Assembly (NCBI GenBank): GCA_002692605.1
Contig: NZLE01000095.1
Span: 31,120 to 45,466, forward strand
DNA from: Opitutia bacterium
Lineage (GTDB): Bacteria > Verrucomicrobiota > Verrucomicrobiia > Opitutales > Seribacteraceae
Reading direction: 5' to 3'
DNA: 14,347 nucleotides
The number at the start of each line of letters is the position of its first letter. Position 1 is the stretch's first letter. Both the position numbers and the translations under genes were made by a program. Below, one piece after another: positions 1 to 7,021 of this stretch. The notes under the pieces were generated by a model that had not been told where the DNA came from, ran no database searches, and saw nothing but the letters and a program-made list of their open reading frames with translations.

Positions 1-267
1 GTGCAGGACGGTTCTCCTGCCGGCCATTGGGACCCAGGTCCCAACGGTCCAGTCTGGCACGGTAGTGATCCGTTTCCAACCGAAGGGTATTCCCTTCTCA
101 ATGCCTTCTACACCTACACCTTTGATTTTGGGCAGGCTCAAAGTGAACTTTATGTTGCGGGTTCGAACCTGATGGACAATCTTGCCAAAGTTCACACCTC
201 TTTTCTCAAGGGATCTGCTCCGCTTCCCGGACGAAGCGTGGAAATCGGTCTGAAGGTCGACTTTTAA
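1..267 (+). CDS. TonB-dependent receptor, C-terminal end (5' cut by window)
   Basis: This is the last 88 residues of an outer-membrane TonB-dependent receptor whose beginning lies before the window. It ends in an aromatic residue (…KVDF), the usual C-terminal signal for insertion of a beta barrel into the outer membrane. It aligns closely with the end of the complete receptor at 821-3004: both carry YSLLNAF, a G(S/T)NL segment and the terminal block LPGRSVEIGLK, so the two are tandem paralogues. The visible part has His residues in a Gly/Pro-rich loop (GHWDPGPNGPVWHG), in keeping with the His-rich loops of its neighbour and of ZnuD-like zinc receptors. GTG at position 1 is only the first in-frame codon of the window, not a real start. 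Substrate is inferred from the paralogue. Confidence 0.85.
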   Translation: MQDGSPAGHWDPGPNGPVWHGSDPFPTEGYSLLNAFYTYTFDFGQAQSELYVAGSNLMDNLAKVHTSFLKGSAPLPGRSVEIGLKVDF

Positions 268-318
268 AACCCCGCTTGCTTGATTCAAAATCCACGATCG
301 AATGCGAAATCCTCAAGA

Positions 319-672
319 ATGAATTTTCTCACTAGATTTTTCGTATGCGTTATTGCGGCATTGCTTGGATTTCTATCCATTCTTCGAATAAGTCCTGGGC
401 TTCACTCTTCTTTTCTTCATGGGGAAGACGGTTGCCCTTATTCTTCCTGCAAAAGTCCCTGTGGATCCGAGCAAGACGGTGAGGGAAAAGAACATGAAAT
501 TCCTTGTCCGGCAGTTCTGTTCGGTCAGTTTTTCCTCGGGCATGATTATTTTGCCCAATTATCCGTTTTGGAGTTTCAGTTATTCGAGTTGGATTTCATT
601 TTACCTATCTCGAATTGGGTCCTTTGCAGCCACGATCCCTACGGAGCCCGAGCGCCTCCCTCTGTCGTTTAA
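319..672 (+). CDS. Small Cys/His-rich membrane protein, DUF2946-like
   Basis: A 117-residue protein. I chose ATG 319 because the hydrophobic N-terminal segment (about residues 4-23, LTRFFVCVIAALLGFLSILR) begins directly after it; a TTG at 280 would add 13 polar residues. After the single membrane or signal segment comes a short region with a LHSSFLHG stretch, a CPYSSCKSPC cluster and an EIPCPAVLFGQ segment, then a low-complexity hydrophobic tail ending in RAPPSVV. A hydrophobic leader, His then paired Cys, and an RAPP-type end resemble the small DUF2946-like proteins often encoded beside metal transporters and TonB receptors; that is my recollection of the family, not a search result. It lies 51 bp after the first receptor and 148 bp before the second, on the same strand, so a metal-binding accessory role is plausible. 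No convincing Shine-Dalgarno sequence precedes it. It could be dispensable or untranslated. Confidence 0.6.
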   Translation: MNFLTRFFVCVIAALLGFLSILRISPGLHSSFLHGEDGCPYSSCKSPCGSEQDGEGKEHEIPCPAVLFGQFFLGHDYFAQLSVLEFQLFELDFILPISNWVLCSHDPYGARAPPSVV

Positions 673-820
673 TTCAGGATTCCATGAGGAAGGTTCGGCT
701 TTTTGAAGTCGGCCACGTCAATTCCTCTTTCTACAGGTGCGATCGGCCATGCCCGAATGAATTTTCCGCCGAATTCGCATCATCCATTTCTTTGGTTCGG
801 GCTCCAATAAATAACCTAAC

Positions 821-3004
821 ATGAAACTTAAAAGTCTTTCTTTCTTATTCGCCTGTTCCTTGGCTTCGGCTCAGGAGAAGTCTTCAGGCGATTCCATCAA
901 GGAGCTTGATACTCTTAGCATCGAGTCAACGCCTATTGAATCCGTGACCCAAGCTTGGAGCGCTCTTTCCGGTGATGAGCTCGATAATGCCAAGGGACTT
1001 ACCATTGCCGACTCCCTGTCGGACATACCTGGTGTAAGCCAGACCACCTTTGGTCCAACCGCAAACCGTCCCATCATTCGTGGAATGGATAAATTCCGCG
1101 TTCGCATGTTGCAAAACGGCACCGATACCTTTGACGTATCCGCGCAATCCGAAGACCACGCGGTTCCGGTTGATCCCTTGATGGTCGATCGTATTGAAGT
1201 GCTGCGAGGATCTTCTGCCCTTTTGTACGGAGGGAGTGCGATTGGTGGAGTAGTCAATGTGATTGATCGAAGTATCCCAACAAGTCCATATGATTCCCAC
1301 GGTGCATCCGTTCTTTCCAGCTACAGCAGCGTCAATGAAGGATTGAGTTACGGAGCCATTGCCTTTGGAAGCTCGGATAGACTCAGCTATCAACTCAATA
1401 TATCGAAAAGAGATTATAACGACTACGATGCTCCTTCATTCGCTCCCGAGGATCATCATGGAGGTGGAAACTTACCTGCTCGGGAAATTGTTGAAAATAG
1501 TCATAGCGACAGTGAATCGATTGGATTCGGAGCTTCCTACATGCTTGACTCCGGTTTCGCTGGATTCAGCTTTTCGAGTTACGAAAATGATTACGGTGTA
1601 CCTGGAGAACATGCGGAAAGTGATACTTTAATTGAAATGGAAAGCGACCGGTTTGAATTTCGTACGGAAATTGAAATTTCTGACTCCGAATGGCTTACCG
1701 GAATGGATTTGAATATCGGCTACGGAGATTACCAACACAGCGAAAGTGGTTGGGAGGGTGGCAACTGGGACACGCATCAGACTTATTTAAGGGAAGGGTA
1801 TGAGGGCCGGTTAGCCTTTCAACACAAAATTGGTGACCTGCGTGGAATCTTTGGGTTTCATGGGCTTTTTGATGAACTCAAGATTGTCGGGGATGAAACT
1901 ATCCTCGGAGGGCTAACTAAAACTTGGTCTGATGCCACTGCGGCGGCGACAGCTCTAGAAACGCCCAGTAACCCGAAGATTGAAGGCGAGGAATCCAAAA
2001 AGTTCGCACTTTTCTTAATGGAGGAATACGACTTAAGCGATGAGACCAAATTAAATGCTGGAATTCGATGGGAAAGCATTGAGCGAGATTACGAAGGAAC
2101 TTCTGATCTTGATGATTCCACATTCAGCGCAAGCGGTGGTGTCTCTAAGGATTTGAACGAACTTTGGAGTATCAGCGGCAATTTAAGCTATTCTGAGCGT
2201 TTGCCTGATACGGCCGAATTGTACTCAGATGGTGCACACCATTCCACGGAAAGCTATGAAATTGGAAATCCAAACTTGGATACCGAATCTGCTGTTGGGG
2301 TAGAAATCATTGTGAGAAAAACCGTAGGCAAGGTTACGGGTCAATTTTCTGCATTTCACACGAAATTCAATGATTACATCTTTTTGGAAGAAAAGGGGGA
2401 AGTGCGAGATTCAGAAGGTAATTTAAAGAATGATACGGTATATCCTGAACTCCTTGGTGCTGACCTACTTCCAGATACTGGTGATGCGGGTGAACGGGAG
2501 GCTGGTTTTCCTGCCGGGACCGAAGGTCTTCCCGTCAAGGAATACGAAGGAATCGATGCTGAATTTCAAGGAATTGAATTTGAGATCGATTGGTTAGCCT
2601 TGGAGAATCCCGGTTGGGACCTTTTCTTATCGGCCTATGGGGATGTTATACGTGGAAAGAATAAAACCGAAGGTGGTCACTTGTCCAGAATACCAGCTGC
2701 AAGGCTCGGCTTTGCCTTTGAGGTTCAAAAGGAGAAATTGGATTTTGGAATGAAGTTAACCAGGTCCTTGAAACAGGATAAAGTTTCCGCTCATGCCGGA
2801 CATAGCGAAGATCCTACTGACGCTTATTCTCTCCTCAATGCCTTCGCCTCCTACGATGTGAACTTTGGAGATTCCGCAGGTGAGTTATTCGTTAGGGGAA
2901 CGAACCTTACGGACGAGCTTGCCTACAATCATGCTTCCGTACTGAAACAATTTGCTCCACTTCCCGGACGAAGCGTGGAAATCGGTCTGAAGTTCGATTT
3001 CTAA
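821..3004 (+). CDS. TonB-dependent receptor, ZnuD-like (probable zinc/metal uptake)
   Basis: A complete 727-residue outer-membrane receptor that would import a ligand into the periplasm using TonB energy. Residues 1-17 form a signal peptide (cleavage after ASA, before QEK). DTLSIEST (30-37) is a TonB-box candidate. The plug spans roughly 40-150 and includes NRPIIRGMD, SEDHAVPVDP and RIEVLRGSSALLYGGSAIGG (ending near 143), a block very like ZnuD-type zinc receptors. The rest is beta barrel and ends in aromatic FDF. Predicted loops are rich in His and acidic residues: EDHH (210-213), HSDSES (228-233), HSESGWEGGNWDTH (306-319), AHHSTES (472-478) and HAGH (658-661), consistent with Zn binding. 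ATG 821 is chosen for the signal peptide directly after it; no clear ribosome binding site is visible. Its end faces the DUF6807 gene, 12 bp away. Heme or copper are alternative ligands. Confidence 0.9.
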   Translation: MKLKSLSFLFACSLASAQEKSSGDSIKELDTLSIESTPIESVTQAWSALSGDELDNAKGLTIADSLSDIPGVSQTTFGPTANRPIIRGMDKFRVRMLQNGTDTFDVSAQSEDHAVPVDPLMVDRIEVLRGSSALLYGGSAIGGVVNVIDRSIPTSPYDSHGASVLSSYSSVNEGLSYGAIAFGSSDRLSYQLNISKRDYNDYDAPSFAPEDHHGGGNLPAREIVENSHSDSESIGFGASYMLDSGFAGFSFSSYENDYGVPGEHAESDTLIEMESDRFEFRTEIEISDSEWLTGMDLNIGYGDYQHSESGWEGGNWDTHQTYLREGYEGRLAFQHKIGDLRGIFGFHGLFDELKIVGDETILGGLTKTWSDATAAATALETPSNPKIEGEESKKFALFLMEEYDLSDETKLNAGIRWESIERDYEGTSDLDDSTFSASGGVSKDLNELWSISGNLSYSERLPDTAELYSDGAHHSTESYEIGNPNLDTESAVGVEIIVRKTVGKVTGQFSAFHTKFNDYIFLEEKGEVRDSEGNLKNDTVYPELLGADLLPDTGDAGEREAGFPAGTEGLPVKEYEGIDAEFQGIEFEIDWLALENPGWDLFLSAYGDVIRGKNKTEGGHLSRIPAARLGFAFEVQKEKLDFGMKLTRSLKQDKVSAHAGHSEDPTDAYSLLNAFASYDVNFGDSAGELFVRGTNLTDELAYNHASVLKQFAPLPGRSVEIGLKFDF

Positions 3005-3010
3005 GGATAA

Positions 3011-3025
3011 AAGAACTTAGTTCTT
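3011..3025. terminator. Short hairpin between convergent genes (weak terminator candidate)
   Basis: AAGAAC (3011-3016) and GTTCTT (3020-3025) form a perfect 6-bp stem around the TTA at 3017-3019, which is also the stop codon of the minus-strand gene. It lies 6 bases past the receptor stop, between two convergent genes. The stem is short, AT-rich and lacks a clear T tract, so a role as bidirectional terminator is only possible. Confidence 0.25.
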
Positions 3026-3976
3026 AATCCATTCTTTCCAGGAACCCTCGATCTCCTCGTGATCGGGGGTTCCGTCGTATGTGAGGTAGCGGAATTTCGA
3101 AACGTAGGGTTTCCCCGGTTTAATCATGAAAGGTTCTTCGACCATCGGAGCAAAGACGAAATAGGGCATCTTCGGGTGTAGCCTGACCCATTGGGGGAAT
3201 CTGAAATTGTCGGGATGATTCATCACCACTACACCGCATTGCCGGCCATCCACCGGTCCATGCATGGATACCCAACGCGGACGGGAATGATTTCCATTCT
3301 CACGATTATTCCCTTCCGACGTAATCATATTTCCAAGGGGCGTTCCATCCTTGCCTTTTTTGCCCCATTGACCATTTCCCCTGATAGCCATACCTCCGTA
3401 ATGATATTTTTGAATTACGAGAGGATCGTTGGTGGCGCATGTCTGAGTGGAAATGAGATCGACCAGATAATAGTCTTTCTGTTTGGCGGGAATTTCAATG
3501 CGCCAGTTCTCGATGATGATCGGTTCATCTGATTCTTTCCCTGAGGTGAAACTTTGCTCGCATTCTAGAATGAGGGCGCCTGATTCTTCCAAATTCCATT
3601 TGGAGCGTAGGTAACGAATGTCGCCCAGTTCTTTCCTCTGGTTCCAGAATTCAGTTGGCTTGCCCCGGAAACTCGATTTGGTCCATGCAAAGAAGATTCC
3701 GTGCTGATGAGGATGATCCGCTGCATAATCGCCCGTGAGAATTTTGCCTGAAGGAGAATACAGTGGATGGATATAACCACTGCGGGTGTAGTGCGGAGGA
3801 TGTTTCTCAGCTTCCTTCGAGGGCTTTTTCAGGTATTCGAGGATGGGTTTTCCTTCCTCAGTGAAGATGATTATGGAATCATCGGTTTCTTGTATGGACG
3901 GCTGGGGAAGTTTGGTATTTCCGTTAAGAACAGAAAGTAAGAGGCTCTTGCAGAGAAGAATGGTCGGGGTTTTCAT
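3017..3976 (-). CDS. DUF6807 (PmoA-like) family exported protein
   Basis: A 319-residue protein of the DUF6807 family, often labelled 'PmoA family' in databases although it is not methane monooxygenase. Family landmarks are YIHPLYSPSGK (68-78), DHPHQHGIFFAW (87-98), the EFWNQ segment (109-113), YHYGGMAIRG (191-200) and HPDNFRFPQW followed by PYFVFAP (254-277). The conserved DHPHQHG motif suggests a metal or catalytic His cluster, but no reaction is established for the family. These proteins are common in PVC glycan and sugar utilisation loci. I chose the ATG at 3974-3976, which gives a Lys-containing N-terminus and hydrophobic stretch (residues 5-18) like a signal peptide; a reading frame continues 90 codons further upstream but there overlaps the divergent gene at 4014 and shows no family similarity. 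Periplasmic location is inferred. Confidence 0.85.
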   Translation of the reverse strand: MKTPTILLCKSLLLSVLNGNTKLPQPSIQETDDSIIIFTEEGKPILEYLKKPSKEAEKHPPHYTRSGYIHPLYSPSGKILTGDYAADHPHQHGIFFAWTKSSFRGKPTEFWNQRKELGDIRYLRSKWNLEESGALILECEQSFTSGKESDEPIIIENWRIEIPAKQKDYYLVDLISTQTCATNDPLVIQKYHYGGMAIRGNGQWGKKGKDGTPLGNMITSEGNNRENGNHSRPRWVSMHGPVDGRQCGVVVMNHPDNFRFPQWVRLHPKMPYFVFAPMVEEPFMIKPGKPYVSKFRYLTYDGTPDHEEIEGSWKEWIKN

Positions 3977-3995
3977 TCGAATAAGTTTGGGTGAA

Positions 3996-4009
3996 TTCAA
4001 ATTTTTGAA
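3996..4009. promoter_or_regulatory. 14-bp palindrome in divergent intergenic region
   Basis: TTCAAATTTTTGAA reads as two perfectly inverted hexamers (TTCAAA, TTTGAA) separated by TT. It sits in the 37-bp gap between the divergent starts at 3976 and 4014, five bases before the latter, where an operator would serve both genes. Its AT-rich nature means it could occur by chance, and it could also overlap promoter -10 elements. No known operator is recognised. Confidence 0.25.
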
Positions 4010-4013
4010 ATAA

Positions 4014-4514
4014 ATGAATGAGATGAGCAAGAGAATCGTTTTGGGGAGTTTAGGCTTTGTGGCCACGGTTTTCTCTTTGGCATGGCTTTTTTGGCCAAGT
4101 GATGAGGAACGGATTCTTACCTTGTTCGAAGAACTCAGTGAAGTTGCTTCGAAAACTGAGGATGCCTCGGCTCTGGCTGATGCCATGGTGGTGAAGGATT
4201 TCAAGGAACTGTTTGCCCCCGAGGTCACGATCTCAATCCGGAGCAAGGCCCGTATTGCCGGTGATCGCTCGAACCAGGAACTGGCTCAACTGTATGGGCG
4301 ACTGCGCATTGCCTCGAGAAGAATGGGACTTCGTCACGAGCAACTGGAAATTCTTTCCATCGAAGATGAGAGGGCTTCGGTGGGAGTTTGGTTTTTTGCA
4401 AGCTGGATCGGGAAGGGGGGAAACGTTGTCCGGGAGGAAGCGCATTCGGAGGTGGAGTTGATCAAGGTGGAGGGTGACTGGAAAGTCAGTCAAATCCACT
4501 ATCTCAAGAGATAG
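4014..4514 (+). CDS. Membrane-anchored NTF2/SnoaL-like hypothetical protein
   Basis: A 166-residue protein of unknown function. Residues 8-27 (VLGSLGFVATVFSLAWLFWP region) form one transmembrane or uncleaved signal segment with positive charges (K6, R7) before it, so the rest should face the periplasm. The soluble part starts with an acidic helix (EERILTLFEELSEV), then alternating strand patterns, and ends with VEGDWKVSQIHYLKR, the typical last strand pair of NTF2-like/SnoaL-fold proteins. No catalytic residues can be assigned; many such proteins are small ligand-binding or assembly factors. ATG 4014 and ATG 4023 are both possible and I cannot decide between them from ribosome binding sites. 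It is divergent from the DUF6807 gene and its TAG stop is only 5 bp from the stop of the convergent cytochrome gene. Confidence 0.7.
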   Translation: MNEMSKRIVLGSLGFVATVFSLAWLFWPSDEERILTLFEELSEVASKTEDASALADAMVVKDFKELFAPEVTISIRSKARIAGDRSNQELAQLYGRLRIASRRMGLRHEQLEILSIEDERASVGVWFFASWIGKGGNVVREEAHSEVELIKVEGDWKVSQIHYLKR

Positions 4515-4519
4515 GGGTT

Positions 4520-6982
4520 TTACTCGAGGCCCTTGAGCTCCTGGTCGGTCCAAGGGGCGCTTCGTTTCTCATGCTTTTTGCGCACTTTTGAGACCAAGTC
4601 CTTTTCAATGCAATCTCCCTCCTTGCCCCATGCATAGCGGATATAGCTGAGTAGTTCCGCCAAGCGGTCCTCCCGCTCGATCCCGAAGCTTTTGGCGGGA
4701 GCCATGTACCCAGCCGAATAGGTTTTACCCTCGATGGGTCCCATGAGGCCGTGAAAGAAGAGTGGGATCAACTGTTCCGGGGTCCCATGCACCCTTTTAG
4801 ACTCAACGAGGGAAGGTGCGAGGTACAGTTCGGTTCCAGGGATTTGCACGCCCTGACCGTCGGCTCCGTGGCAGGAGGTGCAATGCTCGAAATAAAGCTT
4901 TTCTCCATTTTGGATTAGTTTTCGGTGATTGGAGTCGAAACCCCTGGCAAAGGTCATGCCTCGGTCCCAGCTTGAGAGGATGCGATCCCAAGCGAGGTTG
5001 ACTCCTCCACGCTGGTCTTTCGAAACTTTCTCGAAAATCTTTTTGGATTTCACTTTCTCAATGAACGGCAGGTGCTTTTTCCCCCACAGGGAGATTGTGG
5101 TGGCCAGCATCACTCCTTGGTCGGAAAGATGATTTGATGCGAGTGTTTGAATCATTTCCTCGGCCTCCTGCTCATCGGTGGTGCCGAGAGTGAAGACAAG
5201 TTGCTCGGCCACTCTGGGATCGCGTTCCTTTTCCAGAGGAGTGAGGAGTTCAAGTTCCACAGGCAGAGCCGGCTCGATGATTTGCACCATCGCTTTTCGA
5301 AGAACCGGCGAACGGTCAGCCAAGGCTTCCCTTTTGATTTCAGGAGTCAAGGCTTTCATCCCATCCAAAGTCCAGAGAGCATGCATGCGGGGTAGGGGAG
5401 ATTGGGTGAAACGGAAAAGCCCCATCAGCAGAGGGATGGCCTTTTCACGATCCTTGCGAAGAAGGATCAATTTTTGAGCGGTGTCTCTCCACCAGCCAAT
5501 TGGGTTTTGCAGGTGTCTCACCAATTCCTCGGTGCTTTCCGAAAGCATCTGAGGCTTCTCTGAATAAGGGAGGTGATCCTTGTGCCGGATCCGCCAAATC
5601 CGACCCATTTGAATATGTTTGTTAACCCCGGTCCGCCTGGCGAACTCCCGGTTTCCTTCATTGAACCATGGGGCATCCTGAATAATCCCCCGATACATGT
5701 CGGTGACGTAGAGGCATCCGTCCGGGCCGACTGCGGTGTTGATGAACCGGGAATTGAAGTCGGAGGAGCGAAGGAACTCCTTCCCCTCGGGTTCGGCTTT
5801 GCGAAGCATGAGTTTGCCATTCGGATAGTCCACGTAGGCCCGACGAACCACGTGAAGGGTGGGGTCGCAGAAAAAATAGGCTCCCCGGGAATCATAGGGG
5901 AATTTGTTCCCCCGATAAATGGATTGTCCGCATGAAGAGGTGAATCCGCGAACGGCATCCACTTGCCCGCCCCGGTCTCCCGTTAGGCAGATACTCGTGG
6001 CTTTGGTGAAAGTGGGTTCGTAGGAATTACCTAAGGAAACGGGGTCTCCTGCAGGCAGGTTCTTGCCCAACCGGTGAACCGTTTTCCAGTACTTCGGGTG
6101 AAACTGCGCAGCTTTGAGGGGGCGGGTGTTATCGATCCAGAAAAGCTTACCTTGATCATCATGGGTGAGACCCCATTGAGTCCAGTGTCCCGGTTGCCCT
6201 TCGGCTTGCCAATTGCCGTCGATGAACTGGTATCGTTCCATGTTATAGGTGACGTAAATGTGATTATCCACATTCCAGATCATCCCCGAATCCTGATGCT
6301 CGACTGACGTCTTCGGTCCGTTTCGACTGTAGGGCCCCTTATCGTAAAGCTTCTTGTTCTCGTCCGCGACACCGTCTCCATCCGTATCCCGATAGGCAAC
6401 CACGTCCATGGTGTCGGTTTCTCGAATGGCGATCCAATCGTCGAGTGGTAGGATCATGCGGGGGAGGTTGAGCTTATCTACGAAGATGGTCGATTGGTCC
6501 ATGCGACCGTCGCCATCAAGGTCGACGAGCCTCTTGATTCTCCCATTGCGGAGCGTTTTCGTTCCGGTTCCGTTTTCATCCTGCATGTAACTGCGCATCT
6601 CAGCGACGTACATCGCCCCATTCCCATCCCAGACAGTCAGGACCGGTTCTTGCACGAGCGGTTCGGCGGCAACCAGTTCCGCGACATAACCGGGGGCAAG
6701 TTCGAAGGTTTCCAATTCCTCTTCGGGGGTGAGAATGGAATAGGGATTTGTTTCCTTTTTTGTATGGGCGGGTGATTGGTCTGCGGTTTTGGGACTTTTC
6801 TGATTCCAAGTTACGGCATGAGGTTGCCTAAAAGAGACTTCGGCAAGCCCTGGGAATTCAGGAGGAACCGGAAGGGTCACTTGGGCGGTGGCGGCATACT
6901 CAACGGATCGGGCTAAAATCGTTTGGAAGCCGACACAGTGAAGTCCATCCCAATCAGTCTGGTTCGGCCAGAAATGCCCCAT
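4520..6982 (-). CDS. PVC-type dehydrogenase propeller + HEAT + cytochrome c (3' part of an amber-split gene)
   Basis: An 820-residue frame holding, from N to C: the last strands of a ThuA domain (1-50), a linker, a beta-propeller of the 'membrane-bound dehydrogenase'/DUF7133 type found in PVC bacteria (about 78-466) with two acidic Ca-binding-like loops DLDGDGRMD (154-162) and DTDGDGVAD (199-207), a helical HEAT-like stretch (about 485-640), and a cytochrome c domain (about 690-790) with heme motif CTSCH (701-705) and likely axial Met760 in GYMAP. The family is thought to oxidise sugars or related compounds in the periplasm and pass electrons through the heme; the substrate is unknown. Crucially, the frame stays open upstream of this ATG for 12 codons (VKYGKGRVIITT) to a TAG at 7019-7021, beyond which the ThuA gene continues in the same frame. 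ATG 6982 lies inside the ThuA domain and gives no signal peptide, so this piece alone could not be exported for heme attachment. The gene is therefore probably inactive unless the TAG is read through or is a sequence error. Confidence 0.85.
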   Translation of the reverse strand: MGHFWPNQTDWDGLHCVGFQTILARSVEYAATAQVTLPVPPEFPGLAEVSFRQPHAVTWNQKSPKTADQSPAHTKKETNPYSILTPEEELETFELAPGYVAELVAAEPLVQEPVLTVWDGNGAMYVAEMRSYMQDENGTGTKTLRNGRIKRLVDLDGDGRMDQSTIFVDKLNLPRMILPLDDWIAIRETDTMDVVAYRDTDGDGVADENKKLYDKGPYSRNGPKTSVEHQDSGMIWNVDNHIYVTYNMERYQFIDGNWQAEGQPGHWTQWGLTHDDQGKLFWIDNTRPLKAAQFHPKYWKTVHRLGKNLPAGDPVSLGNSYEPTFTKATSICLTGDRGGQVDAVRGFTSSCGQSIYRGNKFPYDSRGAYFFCDPTLHVVRRAYVDYPNGKLMLRKAEPEGKEFLRSSDFNSRFINTAVGPDGCLYVTDMYRGIIQDAPWFNEGNREFARRTGVNKHIQMGRIWRIRHKDHLPYSEKPQMLSESTEELVRHLQNPIGWWRDTAQKLILLRKDREKAIPLLMGLFRFTQSPLPRMHALWTLDGMKALTPEIKREALADRSPVLRKAMVQIIEPALPVELELLTPLEKERDPRVAEQLVFTLGTTDEQEAEEMIQTLASNHLSDQGVMLATTISLWGKKHLPFIEKVKSKKIFEKVSKDQRGGVNLAWDRILSSWDRGMTFARGFDSNHRKLIQNGEKLYFEHCTSCHGADGQGVQIPGTELYLAPSLVESKRVHGTPEQLIPLFFHGLMGPIEGKTYSAGYMAPAKSFGIEREDRLAELLSYIRYAWGKEGDCIEKDLVSKVRKKHEKRSAPWTDQELKGLE

Positions 6983-7018
6983 GGTCGTGATTATGACCCG
7001 TCCCTTGCCGTACTTGAC

Positions 7019-7021
7019 CTA
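7019..7021 (-). other. In-frame amber codon splitting a ThuA/cytochrome c fusion gene
   Basis: Read on the minus strand, codons run E-P-I-T-Y-TAG-V-K-Y-G-K-G-R with no change of frame. In ThuA-PVC cytochrome fusions this stretch (EPI…YGKGR…TTMGH) is continuous, so the TAG replaces one ordinary residue; CAG (Gln) is one substitution away, as are TGG, AAG, GAG, TTG and TCG. The intact gene would be 4520-7876, 1118 codons plus stop. TAG serves as a normal stop elsewhere in the window (4512-4514 and 13513-13515), which argues against general recoding. Confidence 0.85.

Noticed and set aside
673..820. Possible small open frame or regulatory RNA before the second receptor
   Set aside because: A frame starting near 684 has no ribosome binding site, no family resemblance and ends in the leader; no convincing hairpin or metal-regulator box was found by eye.
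3017..3976. Annotation as methane monooxygenase subunit (PmoA)
   Set aside because: The 'PmoA family' label of DUF6807 is a naming artefact; the protein has no membrane monooxygenase features.
3977..4246. 90-codon N-terminal extension of the DUF6807 gene
   Set aside because: It runs antisense through the NTF2-like gene, is Ser/Lys-rich without family similarity, and the ATG at 3976 gives a better signal-peptide-like start.
4503..4537. Inverted repeats around the convergent stops (CTCGAG/CTTGAG)
   Set aside because: Short, with a wobble pair and inside coding sequence of the cytochrome gene; no T tract, so not listed as a terminator.
7019..7021. TAG as a coding codon (pyrrolysine or amber recoding)
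   Set aside because: TAG is the normal stop of at least two other genes in the window (4512-4514, 13513-13515), and no recoding element was seen around 7019; a nonsense mutation or sequence error is simpler.
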